Shown here piece after piece: positions 48,921-62,000 of a stretch of DNA of 64,000 nucleotides. Within the stretch, counting starts at the first letter, position 1. Every line of letters begins with the position of its first letter. Source of the stretch: Paramecium pentaurelia (taxonomy: Eukaryota > Ciliophora > Oligohymenophorea > Peniculida > Parameciidae); assembly GCA_905183005.1 (NCBI GenBank), contig CAJJDO010000013.1:237728-301727 (forward strand). Reading direction: 5' to 3'. The notes beneath the pieces were generated by a model. That model worked only from the letters and a program-made list of their open reading frames with translations. It made no database searches and was not told the DNA's origin. Made by a program: the position numbers and the translations under genes.

Positions 48921-49739
48921 ATGGATAATTAATTAGGCATAGGAGCATTTAAGTTTCAATCATTAGTTAGTAAAGAGATGAGATCATCAAAAGACTTTAT
49001 CAACAACAGATCTCAAATCAGAATCGAACATAGGCTGTCTCTTATTGAAAAAAGTAAATAACAATTAAAACCTCCCAGGAAAACCAAAAATAATTAAGCA
49101 TCTAGAAGTTCTAATAGATAAAATGCTTAAATATTAGGTGAGAAACAAGCCTAATAATTCGAATTCAATATCTCCTCGTCTAGTAGTTCTACAAACTCTG
49201 AAGGTATTGGTGAAAAAGAAGAGTAAACTCGTGCATTACATTCGATCAAAAAATTAGGAATGGTATTAAAATACTCTATTAATTAGAATATCTATACTCC
49301 TTAACCTTCTCCCTAAAAATAAGTTCCTACATAAAGAAGTTAAACAAGAACTTAAAAAAAAGAAATTCAGTTTTTACGTAGTTTATGTCAAAATTCAGAA
49401 TTAACAAATAATAGCCTAGTTAAATTGGATGAATATAAAATAGACAAAGAAATATATGTAGATATAGATTGCAAAGATATAACTACATTTCTTAGATTAT
49501 AACATGAAGTGGAGGAGATGAGAAGAAAATAAACGGATTTTCACTTATAAAAATAAAGACATTTTGAAGTTTTGGGAAGGAAAGATCCTAAAAAAGCGAA
49601 TAATTTATAACATGAAGATTTTTGGACTATTCTGATGGCAAAAAGAACTGCTAAAAAACTTATAAAAAATATGAATTGGAAACGAAAAAACCCAGAAGAA
49701 GAAAAAAAGGTCGTAAGCAAAAGTATACATGCTTTATGA
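48921..49739 (+). CDS. Basic Ser-rich protein (272 aa), unknown
   Basis: Single exon from MDNQLGIGAFKFQSLVSKE to TGA 49737. The first half is Ser/Gln-rich and basic (KPPRKTKNNQASRSSNRQ, then NISSSSSSTNSEGIGEKEE), the second half helical (DITTFLRLQHEVEEMRRKQ and QHEDFWTILMAKRTAKKL), ending in a basic cluster. No domain recognised. Its start is 113 bases from the PKA-R start and the cyclin gene follows 30 bases after its stop. Confidence 0.75.
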
Positions 49740-49769
49740 TATTTTTATATATATATTTAATTTTAACGA

Positions 49770-50828
49770 ATGATAAACTGTCAACATAAACCAAATAAAA
49801 ACATATGCAAATTATGTGGAATAGCTATTTATAAAGATGGATCTGTTGCTTATAAACATAATTCCTTTAAAAGTCATCAATAAGCTAAAAATATTTATGA
49901 AGATCTAAGCAACATAAATACAAATTATGAACGTAGAGAAGAATTAATTGATTTTCTATATTAAACTAAACAGAACCTATAATTAACTGATCAAACTGTT
50001 CATTTAGCCATTCATTATTTAGATAGATGTTAAAAATTACTTTAAAATCATAATCCAAAATTAATATCATTATTGTGTTTGATGGTCAGTTCAAAAATGA
50101 TTGAAGATGATTTACATATTCCAGGAATGAGCAAATTATCTAAAGTAAGTGATTAAAATTTAAATAAAAATGAATATAAATAGGCAGAATGTTTAGTTTT
50201 AAAAACATTAAATTGGTAATTTAATATAATTATTCAAATAGGAAACTAAAAGTCAACACATTATATGAATAAGTTTAAAGTCTCTTATGTATAGGAGTAG
50301 TATTTTCTACAGACTCTAATGATGGAATTATGGATAGTAATATAATTAATTTTGTTTGTTGTAAAATGTTGAAAGACCATTCAAAAATTGTCTATTAAGT
50401 AAACAAAATACATTAATTGATGTAAATTAATACTAAGATTTTGGCTATGGCTATTATTTTATATATGAGAAAACAATGTCGTTTGCATCCTCTGTAGTAA
50501 TTTTTTGGTTATGTTCCCTAGTCCACATTAATTATAAGGTTTACTTGAAGAAAATTAAAATCTATTATTGATTGATACATATGGTCAACTCAATAATCTT
50601 TTATAAAATAATTCATTAAGCAATACAAAAAGTGTTTCAAGAGCCTTGTCACCTATTACACTTTCTACTTGTAAATCTATGCCTCCTGTCACTAGAGTTA
50701 CATAAAATCTAAGAATGCCTCTAAACATTATCACAAATAATCATAACTGCATCAAACCAAAACTTATAAAATCAAAACATTAAGAACAAGATTTAAACCC
50801 ATTAAGAGTTAAACATAAAAATTGTTGA
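49770..50828 (+). CDS. Cyclin with an N-terminal Cys/His motif
   Basis: Regulatory partner of a cyclin-dependent kinase. The cyclin box runs from ERREELIDFLYQTKQNLQL through TVHLAIHYLDRCQKLL, ISLLCLMVSSKMIEDD and DQNLNKNEYKQAECLVLKTL to NW, where a 26-nt intron follows (GTAATT...ATAG near 50216). A second intron of 28 nt (GTAGTA...CTAG near 50492) removes a frame break before PHQLQGLLEENQNLL. 334 residues. Ahead of the box is CQHKPNKNICKLCG, which could bind zinc and is not usual in cyclins. The tail is Ser/Pro-rich (SRALSPITLS, MPPVTRV), as in phosphorylated cyclins. The subtype cannot be told. Confidence 0.85.
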
Positions 50829-50872
50829 TTTTTTATATTTTTTTACTAATATAAATTAATAAGTTATAATTT

Positions 50873-52693
50873 TCATTTTTTTTATTCATAAATTCTGTTC
50901 CTTAAAGCATAGTATTTATCTTATAATATTTATAAACAATTTTCTTTAGAATGATCATCAAATTATCTATCAGTTTATAATTTACTTGAATTAGAAAAAT
51001 GATCAGTTCTTGCTTAATGTCTTTTTGTATTCTCAATTGATTATTGACCAATATTTGGATTTCCTTCTACACATTGTTATTTAACTAATTTTTTCAATTA
51101 ATTCACTGTAGTAGTTTAATTAGATAATGGAGATTAATTGCCCATAGCTTATGAATCATCTGTACCTCTTTAAATTGAATTATAACTATTTCTTTGATTA
51201 CTTAAAGTAGCAGAATTTTATAAATATTAAGAATTTTAAAAAGATCTTTATTGATTTATTTTACTTTATTATTCTATGTGATCTTTAAGTTCTCTTTAAA
51301 ATTCAACAGCATATTATTATAATTCTACAACTCTTTAATTTAAATTTTGAATTTCCATTTATAAATTAGTATTTTCAATTTAAATTTATTAATTATCCTT
51401 GATAAGTAAAGCATTTCTTTCCTGTAATTATCTATTTTCTTTTTATAGATCTTTTAATTCATACAAAACTTATTCATATTCTTTTTTTACAATATCATTA
51501 TCTTATTCTAATCTTGCTATTTATTATTCCAATTAATCACATTCTTTCATTAAATCCTTATATTATAATAATGTTTAATTAGTATTTTCTTTTCCTTCCT
51601 CTGCACTCTATTTTAATCCATAAGCAATATTTTCAAGTTAATTAATTATTAGAATCTTTTCTTATAATTCTTATTCCATTTTTTTTATAATTTACTCTTT
51701 CTAGTTTAATTCTTATTCCATCTTATTAATTTTCTATTTAATTTGATTTTAATTATCATATATCACTTTTTTTTCTATTTTTAAAGTTCTATGAGATTTT
51801 TCCAATATTTTATTTTCATCTTAAATTTTGTGTAATTCTAATTTTAATTAATTTTATTCATCTTCTCTCTTTTTATCTTTCTCTTCTTTTTCTAATTAAC
51901 TAATTTATAACTATTTGTATAATTATTAATTTTCATTTTCTAATAGATGCAACTCTCTAACCAACTCTTAATATTAATATTTTTCTCTTTACTATTCTAA
52001 TTCATATTATTTTTGAAGTTCCTCATAATATTTAATTTTACTATGATACATAGCTTCAAATTGATTGAACTAAATTTTATAAATTATTATTATACCTTTT
52101 CAGATAATTTGTAGAATTCATTTTAACTATTATCTAACTATTATTAACATCTCTTATTCTCTTTCATTATACTTGAATATTAAGATTTAATAGAAGCATT
52201 CGTTTCTATTAATTCTCTAATTTCTTTCTATTAGTTTTGATTCTCATTTTTAAATGCAAATACTTATGTCTTATATGATTCATTCTCAGTTTTATATTTA
52301 TTTAATGAATCTACTTATTCTTTCAATATATTGATTTATTATGTTTATGATGACTATTATGCATTAGCAATAGTTTCTAATTTCAATCTAGATGTTTCTA
52401 ATTCATATTATAATGTTGTATTCTGCACTTCTAAATATGATACTTTATCAACCAATTCTAAATTCTATTTTTCATAAATGCAGTACTTTTTATTAATACT
52501 CTTGAACCTATTTCTCTAATTTCATTTTGTATAGTCTTAACTCGTCAACCATATGTTCGTTAGATTTTAATGTTTCACTAATTTTTCTTTCACTTATTCG
52601 TTCTATTTCTTGTTGTGTTTTAACAATCTTCTTTCTCTCCTACATAGATCTTGTTCTACATGATAAGAAATCTTAAAAGAATAGCTTACTCAT
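50873..52693 (-). CDS. Coiled-coil protein (about 590 aa)
   Basis: Start MSKLFFQDFLSCRTRSMQE; nearly all the rest is coiled coil, for example KTQQEIERISERKISETL, YLEVQNTTLQYELETSRLKL and TENESYKTQVFAFKNENQ. A 22-nt intron (GTACTG...ATAG near 52460-52490) joins EYQQK to NLELVDK; further small introns are likely near 52090. The C-terminal part is Asn/Ser-rich and ends LQDKYYALRNRIYEQKK. No globular domain. It converges with the cyclin gene, 44 bases away. Structural role is likely but unproven. Confidence 0.75.
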
Positions 52694-53300
52694 TATTTAT
52701 TTTAAAATTCAAAAGTTTGTTAATATATAATCATGATTATATTTTACAATTTGCTTCAATTCCAATATAATTTAAGGGAACAACTTTGAAACACTTTACT
52801 TTCCTATTCATAGCTATTTAAGTTATCATTTTATATAAATAGAATTACATAAAATAGTACAAATATTGAAAATATTCATTTTATTTAGTCTAATAAATAA
52901 AATATTATAAATACATTTCCTGTTTTATTTTATAATTGAAATTAAATAAATTTAAATATGTGTTTTTAATTTGTAGTACATCATCATATCTATTATAATC
53001 TCATTTCCATATATATATAGATAATAAGGTATTCAATAAAATACTGTTAAATTATTATAATATCATATATTTAATTACTATATAAAGGATTTTTTCATTT
53101 TAGATTAAAATACTCTTACATGATATTTATAATTTAGTATAAGAAGTGTGTGTTTATATTCAATTTCTCTTTTATAGTTTCTTATTAATATGATTGATAA
53201 GGAATGGTATTATTTATTAATATCAAAAGAAAAACAGAATTTTCATAACTAAAAATAAACGATATTTAATATGTGCTAAAAATAAATATTTTATTCTTAT
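52694..53300. other. Intergenic region
   Basis: About 600 bases of AT-rich DNA between two minus-strand genes; contains the promoter of the coiled-coil gene. No open frame of interest, repeat or RNA gene was seen. Confidence 0.4.
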
Positions 53301-53958
53301 TCATTATGTTGATTGGAAATAATTGTCAATATCTTCTTCTTATTTGAAATTGGACACTCTATTAAAATAATACTAGTGGCTTTCATAATCTTGAAAATTT
53401 AAATCTTCCTCCTATTTTATATCATAATTGAAATACCTATATAAATTATATTTCAGTATCAATATAATTTTGATCATCACACATCATAAGATTAGATGAT
53501 TCTTATTGAGATCCACAACTCTCTGTGGTTTCAGGATCTTCTTGCAATTTTTATTTTAGTAATAAATTTTACTCTAAGATTATTTCTTGAGTCTTTCTTT
53601 AGGCTTCAAGCTCTTTGAGTCTGATATCTTTGAGCTTTTTTTTAAGTTTGTTTTGATTCTTTCTCAAATAGCTTCTTAGAAATCCCATCTTTTCATTAGA
53701 AAATTATTATATATCTGCAGTGAGTAATCTCACTTTTTTGAAAAGTTGAGTATAATCTTCAAGCGTTTTTTTGGGGATTCCAACTATTTCTGCAGCTTAA
53801 TTCAAGGTAACTTTGATTATTTCTCCATTATTGATTTATAATCCTTCAGTAAACATTTATCTCCATCTCTCAACTTTCTCAATTGCCTCACAAACAAGTC
53901 TTTCTTTAACTCTCTTGAAGGATTAATTCTTATTAGTAATAGAAGTAGAAGTATTCAT
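53301..53958 (-). CDS. Helix-turn-helix-like coiled-coil protein (210 aa)
   Basis: Starts MNTSTSITNKNQSFKRVKER, then VERWRQMFTEGLQINNGEII and KVTLNQAAEIVGIPKKTLED followed by YTQLFKKVRLL. The stretch NQAAEIVGIPKKTLEDY has the shape of a psq-type helix-turn-helix, and I believe similar segments are common in ciliate proteins. A basic coiled coil follows (NKLKKKLKDIRLKELEAQ), then an acidic tail. One 25-nt intron (GTATTT...ATAG near 53411-53435) removes a TGA. DNA binding is inferred, not shown. Confidence 0.72.
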
Positions 53959-54063
53959 TTTTAAAAAGTAAAGTAATTTATGCTTTGAATTTTTCATGAT
54001 CTCATGGCTTTAAAATTTACATTAAAAAGATACATAAACAAAATTTAGTATATATAAATCAAA

Positions 54064-54726
54064 TCAATAAAGGTTTCGAATTAAGTCAATTGAATTTTTT
54101 TTCTTTTATGATCTTTATTCCAAATGGCTCTATACTCTAGAAACATGATTGGACGAATCCTCTTTAAATAATTATTGAAGTCTTTTAGAACAATTATCTA
54201 TAGTTTTTCTATTTTCTTATATTGATTTAATTTTCTATCTTGAAATAACTTGATGTTCCACCTTTTTTTCATTATATTATAGATTTACAATATTATTGAC
54301 TTAAATGTGTCTATTGATAAAAATATAAATAGTACGGCTTCAAAACTGTTGTGCTAATGCTTCTTACATGCTTAACGAACGAACCCATTCTTCTTCTTTG
54401 AGACATTGCATTTGTTATTTGTTCCCTATCAGATTGTAAAATCTTTCTATATTTTTCTATTTATTCTTAATTATAGTGATCAAATTCTTTTAATTTTTTG
54501 TTTAACCTATGACTTCTAAGTAATATAGGGTCTACTTCCTTAAAATTATTATTTTAATTACTTAAATCTATTCATTTGTAGTATATTGAATTCTTTAAAG
54601 CATATTCTTTTATTTGATCTTATTCAAGATTAAATCTATATTCCCCTACTTTTGAAGCCAATCTGGGTTTTGTGGAGGCTTTTCATATATGTTCAGTGTT
54701 AGATCTGAAGAGTACCTTAAAGTCAT
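54064..54726 (-). CDS. Helical basic protein (204 aa), unknown
   Basis: Starts MTLRYSSDLTLNIYEKPPQ. Introns at 54539-54561 (23 nt, ends AAG) and 54311-54335 (25 nt) give one frame to TGA 54064. After the first intron: EVDPILLRSHRLNKKLKEF, QIEKYRKILQSDREQITNAM, SQRRRMGSFVKHVRSISTTV; the last part is DNCSKRLQQLFKEDSSNH to LIRNLY. No domain recognised. The 5' 148 bases lie in the 1,141-bp repeat, so a headless copy of this part recurs at 55721-55868. Confidence 0.65.
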
Positions 54727-55719
54727 AATTATAATAATAAATTCTAAAGTTCCACATTATGTCATGAATCATTAAAAACAAAATAATTAAATTTATGTTC
54801 TAATATAAAGATAATTTTATGATCATTTTTGCATTTTCTTTCTTTCTGCAATTTTTCTTCTAGCTTTTTTAGCTTAATACAATAATTTAACAACTATTTT
54901 CAAAGCCATTTGAATATTAAGACTAGTTAAGGCAAATCTTATATCCATTTCTGTGACATCAACATATTCAATATATTAATTAATAATTGGCTACTTACCA
55001 AAATCAGTAATCCAATCATCCATTATGATTTAATCAATTTTCAACCGTTTTTCAGGAAGCTTTTATAATAAACCCTGTAATAATTTTATAATTGAACTAG
55101 AAAATCCTTATGGTTATGGAAAAAGAGGACTAAATTAACATAATTTCTTACTTCTCCTCCAATATTTGTTATCTCAATTCCATAGATTTTTAACTTGTAA
55201 ATGGAAGTTTTCCATAGACCATCTAATACAAAGTAACACCTCCTGCCCAAATATCAACTGGTTTTCCATCAAAATTCTATCCTAAATGATAGAAAGGATT
55301 CATACCTTTAAATACTTCTGGAGCTAAGTATGCTTGAGTACCTGTTTAATTTGATATTCTTCCATCTCCTCCATCTTCCATAATATGAGAAACTCCAAAG
55401 TCTGCAATCTTAAGTTAATTGTTAATATTGACTAATAGATTTTCTGGTTTGATATCTCTATGAATCACATTCACACATTCATGTACTAAATATGAATAAT
55501 AATTTACAATAATATAATCCTTTTATAAAATCAGAGAAATAATGACGACACTGTTCCTCTGTTAATTTAGACACAATATTTTTGTCCTCAATTTCATCAA
55601 GTATATTTGAAGTAGTTTTTTATTTTTTAAAGAAACCTTTGCTTAATATACTTCCTTTTCCCATATATTCCATTACCAAGTATAATTTATCTTTGTTTGG
55701 ATCATCAATAACTTCAAAT
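54579..55719. repeat. First copy of an 1,141-bp direct repeat
   Basis: Appears identical by eye to 55721-56861 and is separated from it by a single N. It contains the 5' end of the small gene ending at 54064 and the 3' part of the CaMKK-like gene. The left edge joins cleanly to the small gene; the right edge stops in mid-kinase at the N. Confidence 0.9.
54823..55719 (-). pseudogene. Truncated repeat of the CaMKK-like kinase 3' part
   Basis: The C-terminal half of the kinase, cut off by the N at 55720. It repeats 55965-56861 and is most simply an assembly duplicate and not a second gene. Confidence 0.8.
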
Positions 55720-55720
55720 N

Positions 55721-56861
55721 TAGTATATTGAATTCTTTAAAGCATATTCTTTTATTTGATCTTATTCAAGATTAAATCTATATTCCCCTACTTTTGAAGC
55801 CAATCTGGGTTTTGTGGAGGCTTTTCATATATGTTCAGTGTTAGATCTGAAGAGTACCTTAAAGTCATAATTATAATAATAAATTCTAAAGTTCCACATT
55901 ATGTCATGAATCATTAAAAACAAAATAATTAAATTTATGTTCTAATATAAAGATAATTTTATGATCATTTTTGCATTTTCTTTCTTTCTGCAATTTTTCT
56001 TCTAGCTTTTTTAGCTTAATACAATAATTTAACAACTATTTTCAAAGCCATTTGAATATTAAGACTAGTTAAGGCAAATCTTATATCCATTTCTGTGACA
56101 TCAACATATTCAATATATTAATTAATAATTGGCTACTTACCAAAATCAGTAATCCAATCATCCATTATGATTTAATCAATTTTCAACCGTTTTTCAGGAA
56201 GCTTTTATAATAAACCCTGTAATAATTTTATAATTGAACTAGAAAATCCTTATGGTTATGGAAAAAGAGGACTAAATTAACATAATTTCTTACTTCTCCT
56301 CCAATATTTGTTATCTCAATTCCATAGATTTTTAACTTGTAAATGGAAGTTTTCCATAGACCATCTAATACAAAGTAACACCTCCTGCCCAAATATCAAC
56401 TGGTTTTCCATCAAAATTCTATCCTAAATGATAGAAAGGATTCATACCTTTAAATACTTCTGGAGCTAAGTATGCTTGAGTACCTGTTTAATTTGATATT
56501 CTTCCATCTCCTCCATCTTCCATAATATGAGAAACTCCAAAGTCTGCAATCTTAAGTTAATTGTTAATATTGACTAATAGATTTTCTGGTTTGATATCTC
56601 TATGAATCACATTCACACATTCATGTACTAAATATGAATAATAATTTACAATAATATAATCCTTTTATAAAATCAGAGAAATAATGACGACACTGTTCCT
56701 CTGTTAATTTAGACACAATATTTTTGTCCTCAATTTCATCAAGTATATTTGAAGTAGTTTTTTATTTTTTAAAGAAACCTTTGCTTAATATACTTCCTTT
56801 TCCCATATATTCCATTACCAAGTATAATTTATCTTTGTTTGGATCATCAATAACTTCAAAT
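55721..56861. repeat. Second copy of the 1,141-bp direct repeat
   Basis: Begins right after the single N at 55720 and runs without a break into unique kinase sequence at 56862. It carries a 148-base headless fragment of the small gene at its left edge. Confidence 0.9.
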
Positions 56862-57653
56862 AATTGAACAACATTTTCATGAGAAATCTAATTAAAAGTC
56901 ATAATACCTTTTTCATGATAGCTATTTCTCTTTCTAACATTGTATAAGCACTTGATTTTGAAAGCAGTTTCTTTTTCAATTTTTTTTTATTTGCTATTTT
57001 AATTGCCTATGAAATCGAGTTAATATATCTACAAAGATTTCGCCTTTAAAATTTTATGCTTTTTTAACTTTTCCAAAGGCTCCTTGTCCCAGAGATTCTA
57101 AGACAGTATATTAATTAATTTATGCCATGCCTTCCTCATTTACACTCTTCTCTAAATGTGATGTTTAGACCACTTCTAAAGTATGTTAGACTTATAAAGA
57201 TTTTCTAGGTTGTTTCTGTCTTTAAGAGCTAAGCATTTATGATTCCTTAATGCTCAAATATTTTTCCATCGATATTTCTACTTTCTCATACAATATATTG
57301 ATACTTACTTCTATTTTATTTGATTTCCTAACCACATCAATCAGATTAGTAGTAACATACTCAAGAAAAGGCTTTTTTATCCCTGGTGACTTAGAATTGA
57401 AGGCTTATAAGTTTTATGGATTTTAATTTAGAACTATTTTTGAAGGAACATTTCTGACTATTTCAAGAAGATTAGTCTAATGTTTGAGTTTATTTTTATG
57501 TGAAAACAAAGTTGTATCATCCCATCTGAGATTAAAATCACTTGGATCCGTTTTCAGTCTTTCAGGCTCTTAAAGTAGAGATAGCATCCTTACCAGTCTA
57601 AATCATAGATACCTATAATTGTTTAACTGATTGTTTGATGTCCCACTTCCCAT
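55965..57653 (-). CDS. CaMKK-like protein kinase
   Basis: Starts MGSGTSNNQLNNY, a likely N-myristoylation signal; a 24-nt intron (GTATCT...AAG) follows at once. About 170 residues of Ser/Gln-rich leader, then INQYTVLESLGQGAFGKVKK, EIFVAIKI, NVVQLFEVIDDPNKDKLYLV, NVIHRDIKPENLLVN, LKIADFGVSHIMEDGG, GTQAYLAPEVF and the CaMKK-like insert before DIWAGGVTLYQMVYGKLPF. DFGVS and the GVTLY...VYGKLPF segment point to the CaMKK/SnRK1-activating family, which phosphorylates AMPK-type kinases. The tail KVVKLLYQAKKARRKIAER is basic and could bind calmodulin, which is inference. Its start is 35 bases from the divergent Aurora gene. Confidence 0.85.
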
Positions 57654-57688
57654 ATAAATAATAATATTCAATAAATTATTATACAATA

Positions 57689-58972
57689 ATGCAATCTGAA
57701 GACAATGAATGGTAAAAAGTAGTATAATCAACAACCAAGATAGATTAATAAATAAAGAATATTAAAATGAGATTATAATCAGCATTGACATAGCTTATCA
57801 TTTAATCTGAAGAAAATAATAAAATCAACAATCCTGATCCAATCCTTCCAAAAACTAATCCTCCATTAGTTATTCCATATAACAGTAGATCTATTGAAAA
57901 GAGAGACAAACCAGCATTAAGACAGTGTGCATCTAAATCTCCTATTCGAACTCCTGAAACTACTGATTGTCCATCTCCAATTTCATCAATTGGACATAAT
58001 TCCACTTTAAGAATGCAACTGAAGGCAGCTGAAGTATTAAGTCCAAAATACCAGAATATATCAGATAGATTTCATATAGGCAAATTTTTAGGAAAAGGCA
58101 AATTTAGCGATGTGTTTTAAGCATAGTAAAATAATATTTAAAGTTAGAGAGAAAACATCAAAAGTGCTGGTAGCTTTGAAAGTAATTCAAAAAAGTGTTA
58201 TCAGCAAATATAAAATGGAGGCTTAGCTGGCCCATGAAATTAAAATTTAGAGTTATCTCAACCATCCAAACATCCTAAAATTATTTGGTGTATTCTAAGA
58301 ACAAACTAAAGTATTTAATTTAAGTTTAAAATAAGATCATTTTAATTTTAGAATATGCACCAGATGGTGAATTATATAAGTTGTTAAAGAAGTAACCTAA
58401 TCGTAGATTCAGTGAAAATAAGGCTGGAAATTATATTGCATAAATTGTTGAAGGAATATCCTACATGCATAAAATGAAAGTTATTCATAGAGATATTAAA
58501 CCAGAAAATATATTAATTAGTCTAGTAATATAATTGTATATATATTTAGTAATTTCTAAAAATTGCAGATTTTGGATTATCTACCTATTCACCAGAATCA
58601 AAACCAAGGTAATCTTTTTGTGGCACAATTGATTATATGTCTCCAGAGATAGCTTCTGGATAAGATTATGATCATTCAGTTGATTTATGGTCAATTGGTA
58701 TCCTAGCTTATGAATTGACAACAGGAATAACTCCTTTTTATTAATCATCTAAAGAAGATACAATGAGAAAGATCATTGAAGGTAGAGTTGATTTTCCTAA
58801 ATATGTTTCTAATGAATTATAAGATTTTTCAAAATGCTGTTTAAGAAAGGATCCATCTTAAAGATTGAGATTGGAATAGATGGCTATACATAAATGGATT
58901 TAAATGAATCATCAATCTGGAGGATAATATGACAGAATGCTTGTTTAATAATTGGTTACAATTTTGAAATGA
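57689..58972 (+). CDS. Aurora-type kinase
   Basis: Mitotic Ser/Thr kinase. About 130 residues of Ser/Pro-rich leader (SKSPIRTPETTD, CPSPISSIGHNS), then FHIGKFLGKGKFSDVF, VLVALKVIQKSVISKYKME, HEIKIQSYLNHPNILKLFG, ILEYAPDGELYKLL, MKVIHRDIKPENIL, KIADFGLSTYSPES and FCGTIDYMSPEI, then DHSVDLWSIGILAYELTTG. These match Aurora closely; DFGLS replaces the usual DFGWS, and the activation threonine region is SFCGT. Several small introns are present, one of 25 nt just after ILI SL near 58525. No N-terminal destruction box is obvious. The CHD gene begins 42 bases downstream. Confidence 0.88.
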
Positions 58973-59014
58973 TTTATGTGATTATGTGAAATATTTTTAA
59001 TTTATTATAAATTA

Positions 59015-62000
59015 ATGAGAAATAATAATTAGCGCGAGAATCAAGAAAAAAGAGTGAGGAAACCTAGTCGATATAAAGTAAATATTGTATATTAAATTAA
59101 AGTAGTTTCAAGATGAGGAGGAAATAGATTAAATTATTAAATCATGTGAGAAATCATCAAAATCTAGGAAGCTAAGAAAATTAAGCCAAGAGTCTTCAAT
59201 GGAAGTAGAAGAAGAAGAGGATGAACAATCAGATAGTTAATATGAATCAGATTATAATGAAGACTATTGTTGGAAATGTAGATAAAAAAATAGACCATTA
59301 TTGTGTTGTGATTCATGCTATAGATCATTTCATATGGCATGTGTTGGAATAAAAAAGATGCCTGCAGGTTCTTGGTATTGTCCATAATGTTGTTAATATG
59401 AATAATCTTATTGTCCTTATTGTGATGAATAAAGTACAAATGAAAAAATTATTTGTTCAAAATGTAATACTTTTATTCATTTGGAATGCATTTTGAAAGA
59501 TATTCCATTTGAAGCTGTTCTTAGATCACCAGTCAATAGGAAACATATTTCAGAAGAACTATTTTAATAATTATTATCTGCTGAAAAACCAACAAAGACA
59601 GCACCATTAATATTTCATTGTTGTTTAAGATGTCTCTAAAGTTTTGGAGTTGGATAAATCTTAGCTCATTTAAAATTCAAAGATAAATAATGTTATTTAA
59701 TTTTACTTGAATAATCATCATATTTACATTGTCACTTTTTTAGTTAAACATAAGTTTAAACTGTAAATCAAAGGAAATTGAAAAACTATATTGAAAAAAA
59801 TGAAGGTAAACAAGATGCAATTGAGAATGATAATGATGCTGAATTATAGACATCTCTAAATTATATTGAAGAAGATATTTTAGAATATTTAGAACCTGAA
59901 AGAATTATAGGATGCAAAAGAGGAGCAAATGATTAAAAAAAAACATGGAGAGAAATCTATAATCAGGAAATGCCTAAAATAACATAATATGGTACTAAAA
60001 ATAATTATAAATTTCTAATTAAATGGTCAAGAATGTTTTATGAAGAAAGTAGTTGGGAAGATGCTTACTTCATTATGGAAAAATATAGAGATGAATTTAA
60101 AAGATTCCTAAAATCAAAAATATTAGAAGAAACTTATGGCACTCCTGAATATGATTAATTCATGAAATAGTTTTTAAAAGTGCCTTCTAGCAAATTTAAA
60201 AAGAATCAACCTGCATGGATTACTGGAGGTTAATTACATTAGTTTCAATTATAAGGATTATAATGGTTATAAAAATCCTATGAAACCAATAATCATGTAA
60301 TTCTTGCTGATGAAATGGGATTAGGAAAAACTATATAAACTATTTCATTTTTGAACTTTTTATAATATGAACATAAAAAGTCAGGACCATTTCTTATTAT
60401 TGGACCAGCTACAATCTTATATAATTGGTTGAAAGAATTAAAAAAATGGGCAGAAACTTTTAATGTAATAGTTTATACAGGAAATTAAGAAAGTAGAGAT
60501 ATTATTAAAGCAAAAGAATTTTATTATAGTAATAACAATAATGTGTGTAAATTTAATGTTTTGATCACTAGTTATGATATAGCTATTATAGATTAAGCGA
60601 TAATTAAAAAAATTAATTGGGAATGTTTAATTGTAGATGAAGCTCACAGATTAAAAAATAATGATTCTAAATTCTTTAAAGTCTGTTCACAATTTTCTAG
60701 TCAGCACATTATCTTATTAACAGGCACTCCATTATAAAACAATTTATAAGAACTAATTAATTTAATTGAATTCATAGCTCCTTAAAAAGTTAAATAACTT
60801 AAAAAAGAATAATTAAATCTTTTATTCAATAATTAGGATCTAGAAGATTTTTAAGAAGTCAAAAAGACTACACTTACAGAATTGAATTCTTTATTAAAAC
60901 CTCATATTCTAAGGAGAACAAAGGCTGATGTCAAATTGTAAGTACCTGAAATGGAAGAGATTATCATTAAATTGTGCTTGACAGATAAATAGAAATTTCT
61001 CTATAAAAATGTAATGTTAAGAAACTATGAAAAATTAAAAGTGTTGGATTAAAAAAAGGGAGCAAGCAAAGCTAATTTATTAAATATTCTAATGTCATTG
61101 CGTTTAGTATGTAATCATCCTTATCTGTTTACTTATAAAAGAGAATTTCCAAATGAAGACATTGAAGAAATGATTAATTAATCAAATAAATTAAAGTTTG
61201 TAGATAGAATCATACCTAGATTATTGGAGATGTAGCATAAAATGCTTATTTTCAGTTAATTTACAATGATGCTTGATTTACTGCAACATTATCTATAATT
61301 AAGAGGATATAGTTATGAGAGATTGGATGGAACTACAAGTATAATGGATAGGTAAAGAATAATAGATTCATTTAATAATTCATCTGGTAAATCTAAAATA
61401 TTTTTATTATCAACAAGAGCTGGAGGATTAGGAATTAATTTAACATCTGCTGATACAATTATATTTACTGATAGTGATTTTAATCCTTATAGAGATCTAT
61501 AAGCAATAAGTAGAGCTCATAGAATGGGTTAAACAAATAAAGTTAAAGTATTTAGATTAGTAAGTAAATACACTGCTGAAGAAAGAATAATTTAGATAGC
61601 AACTAAAAAATTACTTTTAGAAGAAATCATTATTAATCCAATTAATAAATTTAGTAAAGATGATTTCTAATCTATCTTTAAAGAAAGCACTTGGGAATTA
61701 TTCAATAAAAACTTAGAAGAGAAAGACTAAGAATTTACTGATGAATAATTAAATATTTTATTGTAAAGAGATATTGAATTGTAATCTGATTAATAATATG
61801 TTAATTTAAAAAAAAATGATATTAACGATTATTATTTGTCAGGATTCAAATTTACAAGTTTTAATTTGGAATAAGTAGAAAAGGAAGGTGATGAGAGTCA
61901 TTAGAATGTGAATTTAGATAAATATTGGGAGACATTTTTAGATGAAGAAGCTAAAGGGTTTGCAGAAAAGGAGAAAGATGAATTTGGAAAAGGGAAAAGA

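Noticed and set aside
50150..50200. A 39-nt intron (GTAAGT...TAG) in the cyclin gene
   Set aside because: The piece is in frame and encodes SDQNLNKNEYKQ, which aligns with the normal cyclin-box helix, so it is exon.
57802..58005. Minus-strand open frame opposite the Aurora gene leader
   Set aside because: The plus strand encodes a continuous kinase through this region; the antisense frame has no independent support.
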